Assembly: GCA_945971355.1 (NCBI GenBank)
Contig: CAMFPD010000002.1
Location: 1-36,516 of the forward strand
Length of the DNA: 36,516 nt
DNA from: an uncultured Lachnobacterium sp.
GTDB lineage: Bacteria > Bacillota > Clostridia > Lachnospirales > Lachnospiraceae
Direction of reading: 5' to 3'
Of this stretch, positions 1 to 7,053 are shown piece by piece. Position 1 is the first letter of the stretch. Each line of letters begins with the position of its first letter. The position numbers and the translations under genes are program-made. Below the pieces are notes generated by a model. It saw nothing but the letters and a program-made list of their open reading frames with translations. It did no database searches and was not told the origin of the DNA.

Positions 1-569
1 CTATGTACATAGTTCTGGTACCAATATTTGGCATAGTAATTGGCCGAAAACAGTCATTACGAATGTGGATTGCTATATTAATAGCAGTAGCTGGTCTGTA
101 TTTTTTGTGTATGACAACCGGAAATTGTTCGATTCAGATAGGCGATGTTCTTTTGCTTTTGTGTGCGGTGTCATTCTCAATTCAAATACTGTTAGTGGAT
201 CATTTTTCTCCTCTTGTAAATGGAGTGAAGCTGGCTTGGGTGCAGTTCTTTGTTTGTGGAGTTTTATCTGCGGTACTTATGTTTATCTATGAACAGCCAA
301 CCATATCAGGTATTGTTAGTGGATGGTCATCGATATTATATGCAGGAGCATTGTCCACTGGTGTGGCATACACAATTCAGGTTATAGCTCAAAAGGGGAT
401 GAATCCAGCAGTGGCATCACTTATAATGAGTATGGAGTCAGTTATTTCGGTTATAGCAGGCTGGCTAATACTTAATCAGAAGCTAAGTAAAAGGGAACTG
501 ATTGGCTGCGGACTTATGTTTGCGGCAATAATTCTGGTTCAGCTGCCAGAACGAAATAAACAAAATTAG
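1..569 (+). CDS. EamA/DMT-superfamily transporter, 3' part
   Basis: The reading frame is open from the first base, so the 5' end lies outside the window. The visible 188 residues are very hydrophobic, with about six membrane segments. They fit the second half of a ten-helix drug/metabolite (EamA) transporter: a short loop after a 'LYFLCMTTGNC' segment, then a repeat-like block ending in 'GWLILNQKLSKRELIGCGLMF', which is the usual end of EamA domains (EPVxaxlxgwlxlgExlsxxxxiGxxlI). The family exports or imports small metabolites across the cytoplasmic membrane; the substrate cannot be predicted. The ATG at base 3 is an internal methionine, not a credible start. A promoter and riboswitch for the next gene follow the stop, so it is probably the last gene of its unit. 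Confidence 0.85.
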   Translation, partial: MYIVLVPIFGIVIGRKQSLRMWIAILIAVAGLYFLCMTTGNCSIQIGDVLLLLCAVSFSIQILLVDHFSPLVNGVKLAWVQFFVCGVLSAVLMFIYEQPTISGIVSGWSSILYAGALSTGVAYTIQVIAQKGMNPAVASLIMSMESVISVIAGWLILNQKLSKRELIGCGLMFAAIILVQLPERNKQN

Positions 570-591
570 TGAAAATAAGGACATGAGGCTC

Positions 592-621
592 TTGACTCAT
601 ACTGTTTGAATGTGCTATAGT
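592..621 (+). promoter_or_regulatory. Sigma-A promoter of queT
   Basis: The sequence shows TTGACT, an 18-base spacer and TATAGT. Transcription would begin near 628 and give a leader of about 85 bases that contains the preQ1-I element. Confidence 0.7.
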
Positions 622-660
622 CAACATTCGGAGGCTGAAAGAACCTTCCAATAAGTAACA

Positions 661-704
661 CGTCAGTTCGAGACCTTCCTGACGGAAAACAAAACTAAAG
701 GAGA
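661..704 (+). promoter_or_regulatory. preQ1-I riboswitch controlling queT
   Basis: A 6-bp stem (CGTCAG / CTGACG, 661-666 with 679-684) closes the loop TTCGAGACCTTC and is followed by the A-rich tail GAAAACAAAACTAAAGG. This matches the small H-type pseudoknot of class I preQ1 riboswitches, such as the Thermoanaerobacter example with its UCG...ACC loop and AACAAAACAAGG tail. Loop bases CCTT (674-677) can pair with AAGG (698-701), which is part of the Shine-Dalgarno sequence AAAGGAG. Ligand binding should therefore hide the ribosome binding site, giving translational repression. The downstream gene is a queuosine-precursor transporter, which fits the ligand. The assignment comes from sequence pattern and context. 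Confidence 0.85.
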
Positions 705-713
705 AAATTAAAT

Positions 714-1235
714 ATGAGAAACAAAAAGGTATTATTCATCACTCAGGCTGCAGTAATTGCTGCGATTTATGTTGTGCTTACAATGTTTATCAATGCATTT
801 AATCTTGCAAGCGGAAACATTCAGGTAAGAATTTCGGAGGCATTATGTATATTGCCGTTCTTTACATCGGCGGCTATTCCTGGACTATGGATAGGATGCC
901 TACTTGCAAATCTTCTTACGGGAGCTGCAATTTATGACATTGTATTCGGAAGTCTTGCAACACTTATTGGAGCAATAGGTACATATTTGCTTAGAAAACA
1001 CAAATTTTTATGTACACTTCCACCTGTTGTGGCCAATGCAGTCATTATTCCAATTGTTTTAAGATACGGATACGGATTTGTATTCCAGTGGCATGATAAG
1101 GATTGGTCATTACCATTCTATGCACTTACAGTAGGAGCAGGAGAAGTGATTTCAGTCTGTGTACTGGGTACGTTACTCTTAAATGTGCTAAATAAATATC
1201 GTAATGTTATTTTTAAGCAGGACGATATATCATAA
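714..1235 (+). CDS. queT: QueT-family queuosine precursor (preQ1) transporter, ECF S component
   Basis: This 173-residue membrane protein has about five to six helices and the QueT family signature early on: 'AAIYVVLTMFINAFNLASG' followed by 'IQVRISEALCILPFF' and 'IPGLWIGCLLANLLTG'. QueT proteins are substrate-binding (S) subunits of energy-coupling-factor transporters that bring preQ1 or related 7-deazaguanines into the cell for queuosine modification of tRNA. They need the shared EcfAA'T module, which is not in this window. The start is the ATG 10 bases after the AAAGGAG that forms the tail of the preQ1-I riboswitch, so expression is probably turned down when preQ1 is plentiful. The gene stands alone between its own promoter and a terminator. 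Confidence 0.92.
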   Translation: MRNKKVLFITQAAVIAAIYVVLTMFINAFNLASGNIQVRISEALCILPFFTSAAIPGLWIGCLLANLLTGAAIYDIVFGSLATLIGAIGTYLLRKHKFLCTLPPVVANAVIIPIVLRYGYGFVFQWHDKDWSLPFYALTVGAGEVISVCVLGTLLLNVLNKYRNVIFKQDDIS

Positions 1236-1249
1236 ATTATAAAATGTAT

Positions 1250-1303
1250 AAACTCTGGTAACTCTGATATTGTTATATATCAAGGTTATTGGAGTTTTTT
1301 TAT
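1250..1303 (+). terminator. Rho-independent terminator of queT
   Basis: AAACTCTGGTAACTCTGATAT pairs, with a few mismatches, with ATATCAAGGTTATTGGAGTTT, and a run of T residues follows. It lies 14 bases after the queT stop. Confidence 0.75.
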
Positions 1304-1355
1304 TAAAATTTTTGTGTATTTTACTAAAATGTCGAAAACTATCATTTTGGAGAGT

Positions 1356-1384
1356 TTACTTATAGGGTTTTGTTTGTATATAAT
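1356..1384 (+). promoter_or_regulatory. Likely promoter of the hybrid-kinase island
   Basis: The sequence shows TTACTT, a 17-base spacer and TATAAT, 46 bases before the first kinase gene. The -10 is perfect and the -35 is moderate. It could drive all four genes up to 10553, because no terminator is visible between them. Confidence 0.5.
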
Positions 1385-1429
1385 AATATGAAAAGAAGGT
1401 TGCTTATGGATAAATAGGAGTTTAAGGTT

Positions 1430-4225
1430 ATGAAAAAATATAATAAGATTATTTGGGCGCTCTTTTTTATTCAGTTAGTTGTGATAGCAATTGTGCTAAA
1501 GACGGCTAAGGTAGATGATATGACTCTGGCAAAAGGAAATGTTCATTCTTTTAACACCGGATGGACATTGATAAGGGAAGATTCTGAAGAGACAGAGTTG
1601 TTGGAATTACCTTATAATACCACCAGTAGGGCAAATGAGAAAATTGTTATCAAAAATACTATTCCAAGTAAATACTGGGGAGAGACTTTAACTTTTTTGT
1701 CTGCTGATAAAACATTGAAAATCACAGTGGATGGAGAAGAAATTTACACCTTTGGGTTAAATGATGAGAGAATGTTTGGTGGGACACCGGGCAGTGTGAT
1801 TGTATTTGCTGACATACCTGAGAATTGTAAGACCGGAGAGGTTGAGATTGAAATGAGCTCTCCTTATGCCAATTATGCAACTTATATAACCGAGATATCT
1901 GTTGCAAGAAGAGATGTGGCAATTCTCCATTTCATAAAGCAAAAGGCATTTGACATTATTATAACAGCTGCCATATTTATTGTTGCTGTAATTTTTATTA
2001 TATTGGCAATTGTACAGAAAATGTCACTTAGGAATGTTGTGGGAATAGAGTATCTCGGTGTACATCTGTTTCTTATGAGCATATATTATCTGATTGAAAC
2101 CAAGGTGCCGGAGGTGTTTTACGGAAATCAGACATTGTACTCGAATTTAATCTTTATTATTTTGATGACAGCGCCTTTGGCCTTTGAAGCATATTGCTAC
2201 GAGTCAACACCAAAAATCAGGAAAATTGTATTATTATTAATGGCAATTTCTGTGATAAATATAATAATGCAGCTTATTCTTCAAATTAGCGGATGTCGGG
2301 ACTTCTTAGAGATGTCTTTTGTTTCACATTGCATTATTTTCCTGAATTTTATTGTGAATGCTGTGGAATTAGGCAAGGACGTAAAAAAGGAGAAAAGCCT
2401 GGAGACTTGGATTAGCCTTATAGGGGCAGTATCCATGATAATTGGTGGAGTTGTTGACATTTTGAGAACATATACCATAAAGGTAGGAGATTTAGGAAAA
2501 GCAAGCAGGTATGGGGTATGCATTTTTGGAATATGTACCTTGATTATCTACATGCGTCATATGATGCAGGAGCATGTAGAGTTTGTGGAGCAGGCAAAAA
2601 ATGATGCTATTGCTGCAAATGTGGCAAAAAGTCGGTTCCTTGCAAATATGTCACATGAAATTCGTACTCCAATTAATGGAATCATAGGTATGGATACTAT
2701 GCTTCTTAAAAATTGTGATACCTGCGATGCAGAGGAAATCAGAGAGTATGCCAAGAATATTCAAAGTGCCAGCCAGACACTATTATCTATTGTGAATGAT
2801 ATTCTGGATATATCGAAAATCGAATCTGGAAAAATGGAAATTATACCGGTAGAGTATGAGTTATTTTCAGTGCTCAATGACTGTTACAATATGACCAAAG
2901 CCAGAGCTGATGCCAAAAATCTGGATTTTAAAATGGAAATTGATTCAAAGGTTCCATCTGTTCTTTATGGTGATGAGGTTCATGTTAGACAGATTATTAA
3001 CAACTTTTTGTCAAATGCTGTGAAATATACCAAAGAGGGAACTGTTATTCTTCGTATGGGATATGAACAGATGGGGCACAAACAGATTTATCTGAAGATA
3101 GAGGTAGAGGATACTGGAATTGGTATAAAAGAATCGGATATGGATAAATTGTTCATTAATTTTACAAGAGTTGATGAACAGAAAAACCGGAGCATAGAGG
3201 GAACCGGCTTAGGATTAAGTCTTACCAAAAATCTTGTAGAACTGATGGGTGGAAAAATCAATGTCATAAGTGAATATGGAAAAGGTTCTGTTTTCACAGC
3301 AACGGTTCCACAGAAGGTTGTAAGCTTTGAACCATTAGGTGACTTCTCACAGAAATATAAGCAGTTTATCCATTCGGTAGACAGAAATGATAAAGCATTT
3401 ATAGTGCCAGATGCAAGAATTCTTGTGGTAGATGATGTAGAGATGAACTTGAAGGTTGCTCAAAGTTATTTGAAACAAACCAAGTCAATGGTTGATGTGG
3501 CAAATAGTGGAAAAGAATGTCTTCAGATGATTGAGGAGAAAAAATATGACATTATTTTTCTTGATCACATGATGCCGGAAATGGATGGAATAGAAACACT
3601 GAAGGCAATCAAATCATCAGAAAGCCACTGCAACATAGATACACCGATTATTGTACTAACGGCAAATGCAGTCGTAGGTGCTAAGGAAAAATATCTGGAA
3701 GATGGTTTTACAGATTATTTGTCAAAACCTATCCGAGAGGATGAACTAATGGATATGCTTCGGGAATATCTTCCAGAGGAGTTGGTTAAGCTGGAAGATG
3801 AAACTGAACAGGAATTAAAGCAGGAACAGAGCAGCAAACAGGAAGAGTGCATAGAGGAAGCTGTGGATTCTGCAAGAGAAATGACTCTTGATGAACGTTT
3901 TCCGACACTAAATACACAGGTCGGAATGGGCTATTGTATGAATGATGAAGGTTTCTATTTGGAAATGATTGAAGAATACATTAGCGGAGATAAAAGGGAC
4001 GTGCTGGCAGAGGAATATGCAAAAGAATCATGGAAGGACTATGAGATATATGTGCATTCCTTAAAAAGTACTTCACTTAATATCGGTGCAGAACAGTTGT
4101 CAGAATATGCAAAGGCATTGGAATTTGCTGCAAAAGATGGTGATTATACATATATTAAGGAACATCATGATGAGGTGATGTCTGAGTATGAAAAATTACT
4201 TGCTGAATTGAAAAAAGGACTGTAA
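1430..4225 (+). CDS. Membrane hybrid sensor histidine kinase with receiver and Hpt domains (kinase 1)
   Basis: This is a 931-residue multi-step phosphorelay kinase. A signal anchor (about 7-24) is followed by an extracytoplasmic beta-rich domain (about 27-165, with '[14 protein letters not shown]', like the jelly-roll ectodomains of 7TMR-DISM sensors). Seven or so membrane helices span about 172-380. The HisKA domain has '[14 protein letters not shown]' with His409. The HATPase domain has an N box in '[11 protein letters not shown]' and G boxes in 'DTGIGI' and 'GTGLGLSL'. The receiver has 'ILVVDD' and '[11 protein letters not shown]' with phospho-acceptor Asp712. The C-terminal Hpt domain has '[14 protein letters not shown]' with His876. 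All catalytic residues are present, so it should be active in the cytoplasmic membrane. It has no output domain; phosphate must leave through the Hpt domain to an unlinked partner. It is the first of three kinases, 44 bases before the next. The ligand is unknown. Confidence 0.93.
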   Translation: MKKYNKIIWALFFIQLVVIAIVLKTAKVDDMTLAKGNVHSFNTGWTLIREDSEETELLELPYNTTSRANEKIVIKNTIPSKYWGETLTFLSADKTLKITVDGEEIYTFGLNDERMFGGTPGSVIVFADIPENCKTGEVEIEMSSPYANYATYITEISVARRDVAILHFIKQKAFDIIITAAIFIVAVIFIILAIVQKMSLRNVVGIEYLGVHLFLMSIYYLIETKVPEVFYGNQTLYSNLIFIILMTAPLAFEAYCYESTPKIRKIVLLLMAISVINIIMQLILQISGCRDFLEMSFVSHCIIFLNFIVNAVELGKDVKKEKSLETWISLIGAVSMIIGGVVDILRTYTIKVGDLGKASRYGVCIFGICTLIIYMRHMMQEHVEFVEQAKNDAIAANVAKSRFLANMSHEIRTPINGIIGMDTMLLKNCDTCDAEEIREYAKNIQSASQTLLSIVNDILDISKIESGKMEIIPVEYELFSVLNDCYNMTKARADAKNLDFKMEIDSKVPSVLYGDEVHVRQIINNFLSNAVKYTKEGTVILRMGYEQMGHKQIYLKIEVEDTGIGIKESDMDKLFINFTRVDEQKNRSIEGTGLGLSLTKNLVELMGGKINVISEYGKGSVFTATVPQKVVSFEPLGDFSQKYKQFIHSVDRNDKAFIVPDARILVVDDVEMNLKVAQSYLKQTKSMVDVANSGKECLQMIEEKKYDIIFLDHMMPEMDGIETLKAIKSSESHCNIDTPIIVLTANAVVGAKEKYLEDGFTDYLSKPIREDELMDMLREYLPEELVKLEDETEQELKQEQSSKQEECIEEAVDSAREMTLDERFPTLNTQVGMGYCMNDEGFYLEMIEEYISGDKRDVLAEEYAKESWKDYEIYVHSLKSTSLNIGAEQLSEYAKALEFAAKDGDYTYIKEHHDEVMSEYEKLLAELKKGL

Positions 4226-4269
4226 TGTACAAAAGTATATGAAATGAGAACAAGGTAGGGGGAAAATCC

Positions 4270-7053
4270 ATGTATGAACAGGAAAAACAGCGGTCAACAC
4301 ATCTTCTGATATTGATTGTCTGTACAGTTTTGATTTTGGCTTTAACAGGAGAAGCAATTCTTCTGGGATGGGAAATTGGTGCAGTTGTTTTGCTGCTGCT
4401 GGGGCTTACTGTCTGCTGGGTGTTTCATATTATAGAAAAAATGCCTGAATCCAGCAGGCTGTGGCAGTATTTTATACTGTCAATGCTAGCCTTTTTCTTC
4501 TATGGAATACATGAGACAAGTGTATATGATCTGGCTCCTCTTATGATTGTAATTATCATATTGTATTCTGCCACAGAAAATTATAGCATTATCAGGCTTT
4601 GCGTTATTACATACTTTCTTACAATGGGGTATGATTTTGTATTCGTGTTGGGACGAGATATAGAATTGTCATCTCTTGTGATTACACGTTCTATTTTTCA
4701 TCTTGTGCTGGTTTTCATGGCAGGGATGATTACGAAAACCATTCTGGAAAGGCGTAATAAGGAAAGAAAAAATAGTGAAAATCAAATTGCAGAACTGGAA
4801 GAGACAAACCGCAGAACAGAGGACTTTCTGACCAATGTATCTCACGAGCTGCGAACACCGATTAATGCCGTTACGGGAATTACGGCAGTTATGCTCAAAA
4901 ACGAAGATAATGATGATAGGAAAAAGAATTTACAATCAATACAGGTCGCGGGATATAGACTCTTTGGGCAGATTGGAGATATTCTTGATTACACAGAAAT
5001 CGATACCAAAAGGATTACGGTGAGTGAAGAAGCCTATATGATTTCGTCACTTATCAATGATGTAATCAATAGGAATCACCAGTCAGACAAAGGAAAAAAA
5101 CTTGAACTGGTTTTTGACATTGACCCAGATGTACCTTCTGTTTTACTTGGTGATGGAAAGAAAATTAAGAAGATATTGGGACATCTTATTGATAATGCAT
5201 TCAAGTTCACTCAAAAAGGTGGTGTTTATGTCAGAGTATATGCCATAAAAAAGAAATATGGCGTCAATCTTTGTATCAGGGTTAGTGATACAGGTGTGGG
5301 AATTGCACAGGAAGAATTGGAAAAGATAAAAGAACGTTTTTATCAATCCAATGCCGGAAGAAATCGTAGAGCAGGCGGATTAGGGTTAGGTCTTTCAATT
5401 GTGTCTGGCATGGTGTCTGTAATGGAAGGCTTTATTCAGATTGAAAGCGTTGTGGGAGAAGGAACAACTGTCACTGTCAGCATACCACAGAAGATAGTGG
5501 ATGAAGCAAAAGTCATGGTGGTTGATGATAAAGCTGATTTGTGCCTGGCATGTTACTTAAGACCAGAGAAATATGAAGTTCCGCAAGTGAGAGATTATTA
5601 CAATGAGATGATTTCCCATATGGTTCAGGGACTTGAAATTTCTCTGCACAGAATTTCAAACATGGATGAGCTTGAAAAACTAGCCTCAATGTATCAATTG
5701 ACACATCTGTTTATTGGAAAAGAAGAATATGGTGAAAATGAGAAATATTTTGAAGATTTGAATCAGAATGTAAAGGTTATTGTAGTAGCAGATGAAGATT
5801 TCAGCTTACCGAAGGAAAGCAGAATAAAGATTTTGAAAAAGCCGTTTTATAGTCTGCCTATTGTCAACATATTAAATGCGGACTCTCTGGAAAATGAATC
5901 AGTGCTGAAGGAGAAGACTATGCTCTGTCCTGGAGTGAAAGTGCTGGTTGTGGATGATGAACCTATGAATCTGATGGTGGCAGAAGGAATTTTCAAAGAT
6001 TATCAGATGATTGTTACTAAAGCAGACAGTGGAAAACGTGCCATTGAACTTTGTGAGATGGAAGATTATGATTTGATTTTTCTTGATCATATGATGCCGG
6101 AAATGGATGGAGTGGAGACCTTAAAAAGAATTCGTAAAATTGATAATAATTCAAACAGAGTGCTTACTATTATTGCTTTTACGGCAAATGCTGTCAGCGG
6201 TGCAAGAGAAATGTTTCTTAGAGAAGGCTTTGATGAGTTTGTATCCAAGCCAATTGAACCATTGGAACTTGAACGAGTTCTAAGAAAAGTGCTGCCAAAA
6301 TCATCAGTTGTATTTGTAGATGAAAATAGTAAAAAAAATTCAAATAAAGAAATAAAAGTAGAGAAGGATGCACAAGAAGCTAATAATAATTCTGAAAAAG
6401 ATAGAATGACAGAGCTTGAAGAAGCTGGAATTAATACGAAGTCCGGCATTCAATATTGTGGTGGGGACGATAAATTCTATTTTGAATTACTTACACAATT
6501 TGCGGAGGATTTCAAACAGAAAGTGTCGGACGTGGGTACTTTCTTTGCACAGAAGGATTTTGAAAATTACTGCATTAGAGTTCATGCTGTGAAGAGTACT
6601 GCAAAGATGGTAGGTGCAGATTCACTGTCAGAAAATGCAAAAAACATGGAAATGGCAGCTAAGAATCAGGATGTGGATTATATCAAAAAACATCATGAAG
6701 AACTTGTCAATGAATATACTCAGGTGGTGCAGAGTATATGTGACGTACTCGAACTGAATACAAAATCCCGTATTAATGAGACAGAAGTGGATAAAACAGA
6801 AGTGGATGAAACAGAAATATCTACAGACGATTTGATTGAACGATTAAGAGCACTGGTGGAAGGTTTGAAAACCTTCGAAGCTGATAAGGCAGAGTCTTTA
6901 CTTTCGGAATTAAGTACAGTGGTATATAGAGGAGAGAAAGTTGAAAACCTTCTTTGCGATGTACGACTGGATGTGGATGATTTCGAATTCGGTGCAGCTT
7001 CCGAGAAAGTGAAGAGCCTGATTAAAAATTTGGAAGGCGGTGAAGCAGAATGA
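4270..7053 (+). CDS. Membrane hybrid sensor histidine kinase with pseudo-receiver, receiver and Hpt domains (kinase 2)
   Basis: This is a 927-residue hybrid kinase. The N terminus has about six membrane helices (10-155) with very little exposed sequence, so it may sense within the membrane or through a partner. A short coiled coil leads to HisKA ('SHELRTPINAVTGI', His192) and HATPase ('DNAFKFT', 'DTGVGIAQEEL', 'GGLGLGLSI'). Residues about 414-537 look like a receiver ('AKVMVVDDKADL', late 'ILKKPF') but have Gly in 'HLFIGKEEY' where the acceptor Asp should be. A true receiver follows ('VLVVDDEPMNLMV', Asp606 in '[11 protein letters not shown]'), then an Hpt domain (His772 in 'RVHAVKSTAK'). About 100 extra residues follow: a linker with repeated 'TEVD' and a helical region often seen after Hpt domains in clostridial kinases. 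The start follows GTAGGGGG. Its stop overlaps the next start by ATGA, which implies translational coupling. Confidence 0.93.
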   Translation: MYEQEKQRSTHLLILIVCTVLILALTGEAILLGWEIGAVVLLLLGLTVCWVFHIIEKMPESSRLWQYFILSMLAFFFYGIHETSVYDLAPLMIVIIILYSATENYSIIRLCVITYFLTMGYDFVFVLGRDIELSSLVITRSIFHLVLVFMAGMITKTILERRNKERKNSENQIAELEETNRRTEDFLTNVSHELRTPINAVTGITAVMLKNEDNDDRKKNLQSIQVAGYRLFGQIGDILDYTEIDTKRITVSEEAYMISSLINDVINRNHQSDKGKKLELVFDIDPDVPSVLLGDGKKIKKILGHLIDNAFKFTQKGGVYVRVYAIKKKYGVNLCIRVSDTGVGIAQEELEKIKERFYQSNAGRNRRAGGLGLGLSIVSGMVSVMEGFIQIESVVGEGTTVTVSIPQKIVDEAKVMVVDDKADLCLACYLRPEKYEVPQVRDYYNEMISHMVQGLEISLHRISNMDELEKLASMYQLTHLFIGKEEYGENEKYFEDLNQNVKVIVVADEDFSLPKESRIKILKKPFYSLPIVNILNADSLENESVLKEKTMLCPGVKVLVVDDEPMNLMVAEGIFKDYQMIVTKADSGKRAIELCEMEDYDLIFLDHMMPEMDGVETLKRIRKIDNNSNRVLTIIAFTANAVSGAREMFLREGFDEFVSKPIEPLELERVLRKVLPKSSVVFVDENSKKNSNKEIKVEKDAQEANNNSEKDRMTELEEAGINTKSGIQYCGGDDKFYFELLTQFAEDFKQKVSDVGTFFAQKDFENYCIRVHAVKSTAKMVGADSLSENAKNMEMAAKNQDVDYIKKHHEELVNEYTQVVQSICDVLELNTKSRINETEVDKTEVDETEISTDDLIERLRALVEGLKTFEADKAESLLSELSTVVYRGEKVENLLCDVRLDVDDFEFGAASEKVKSLIKNLEGGEAE

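Noticed and set aside
630-649. A tandem second preQ1 aptamer upstream of the first
   Set aside because: The hairpin lacks the TTCG...ACC loop and the A-rich tail that define preQ1-I. It is reported only as a leader hairpin.
6087-6449. 120-codon minus-strand ORF
   Set aside because: It is a shadow of the receiver region of kinase 2. It has Ser/Leu-rich low-complexity content, no ribosome site and no family resemblance.
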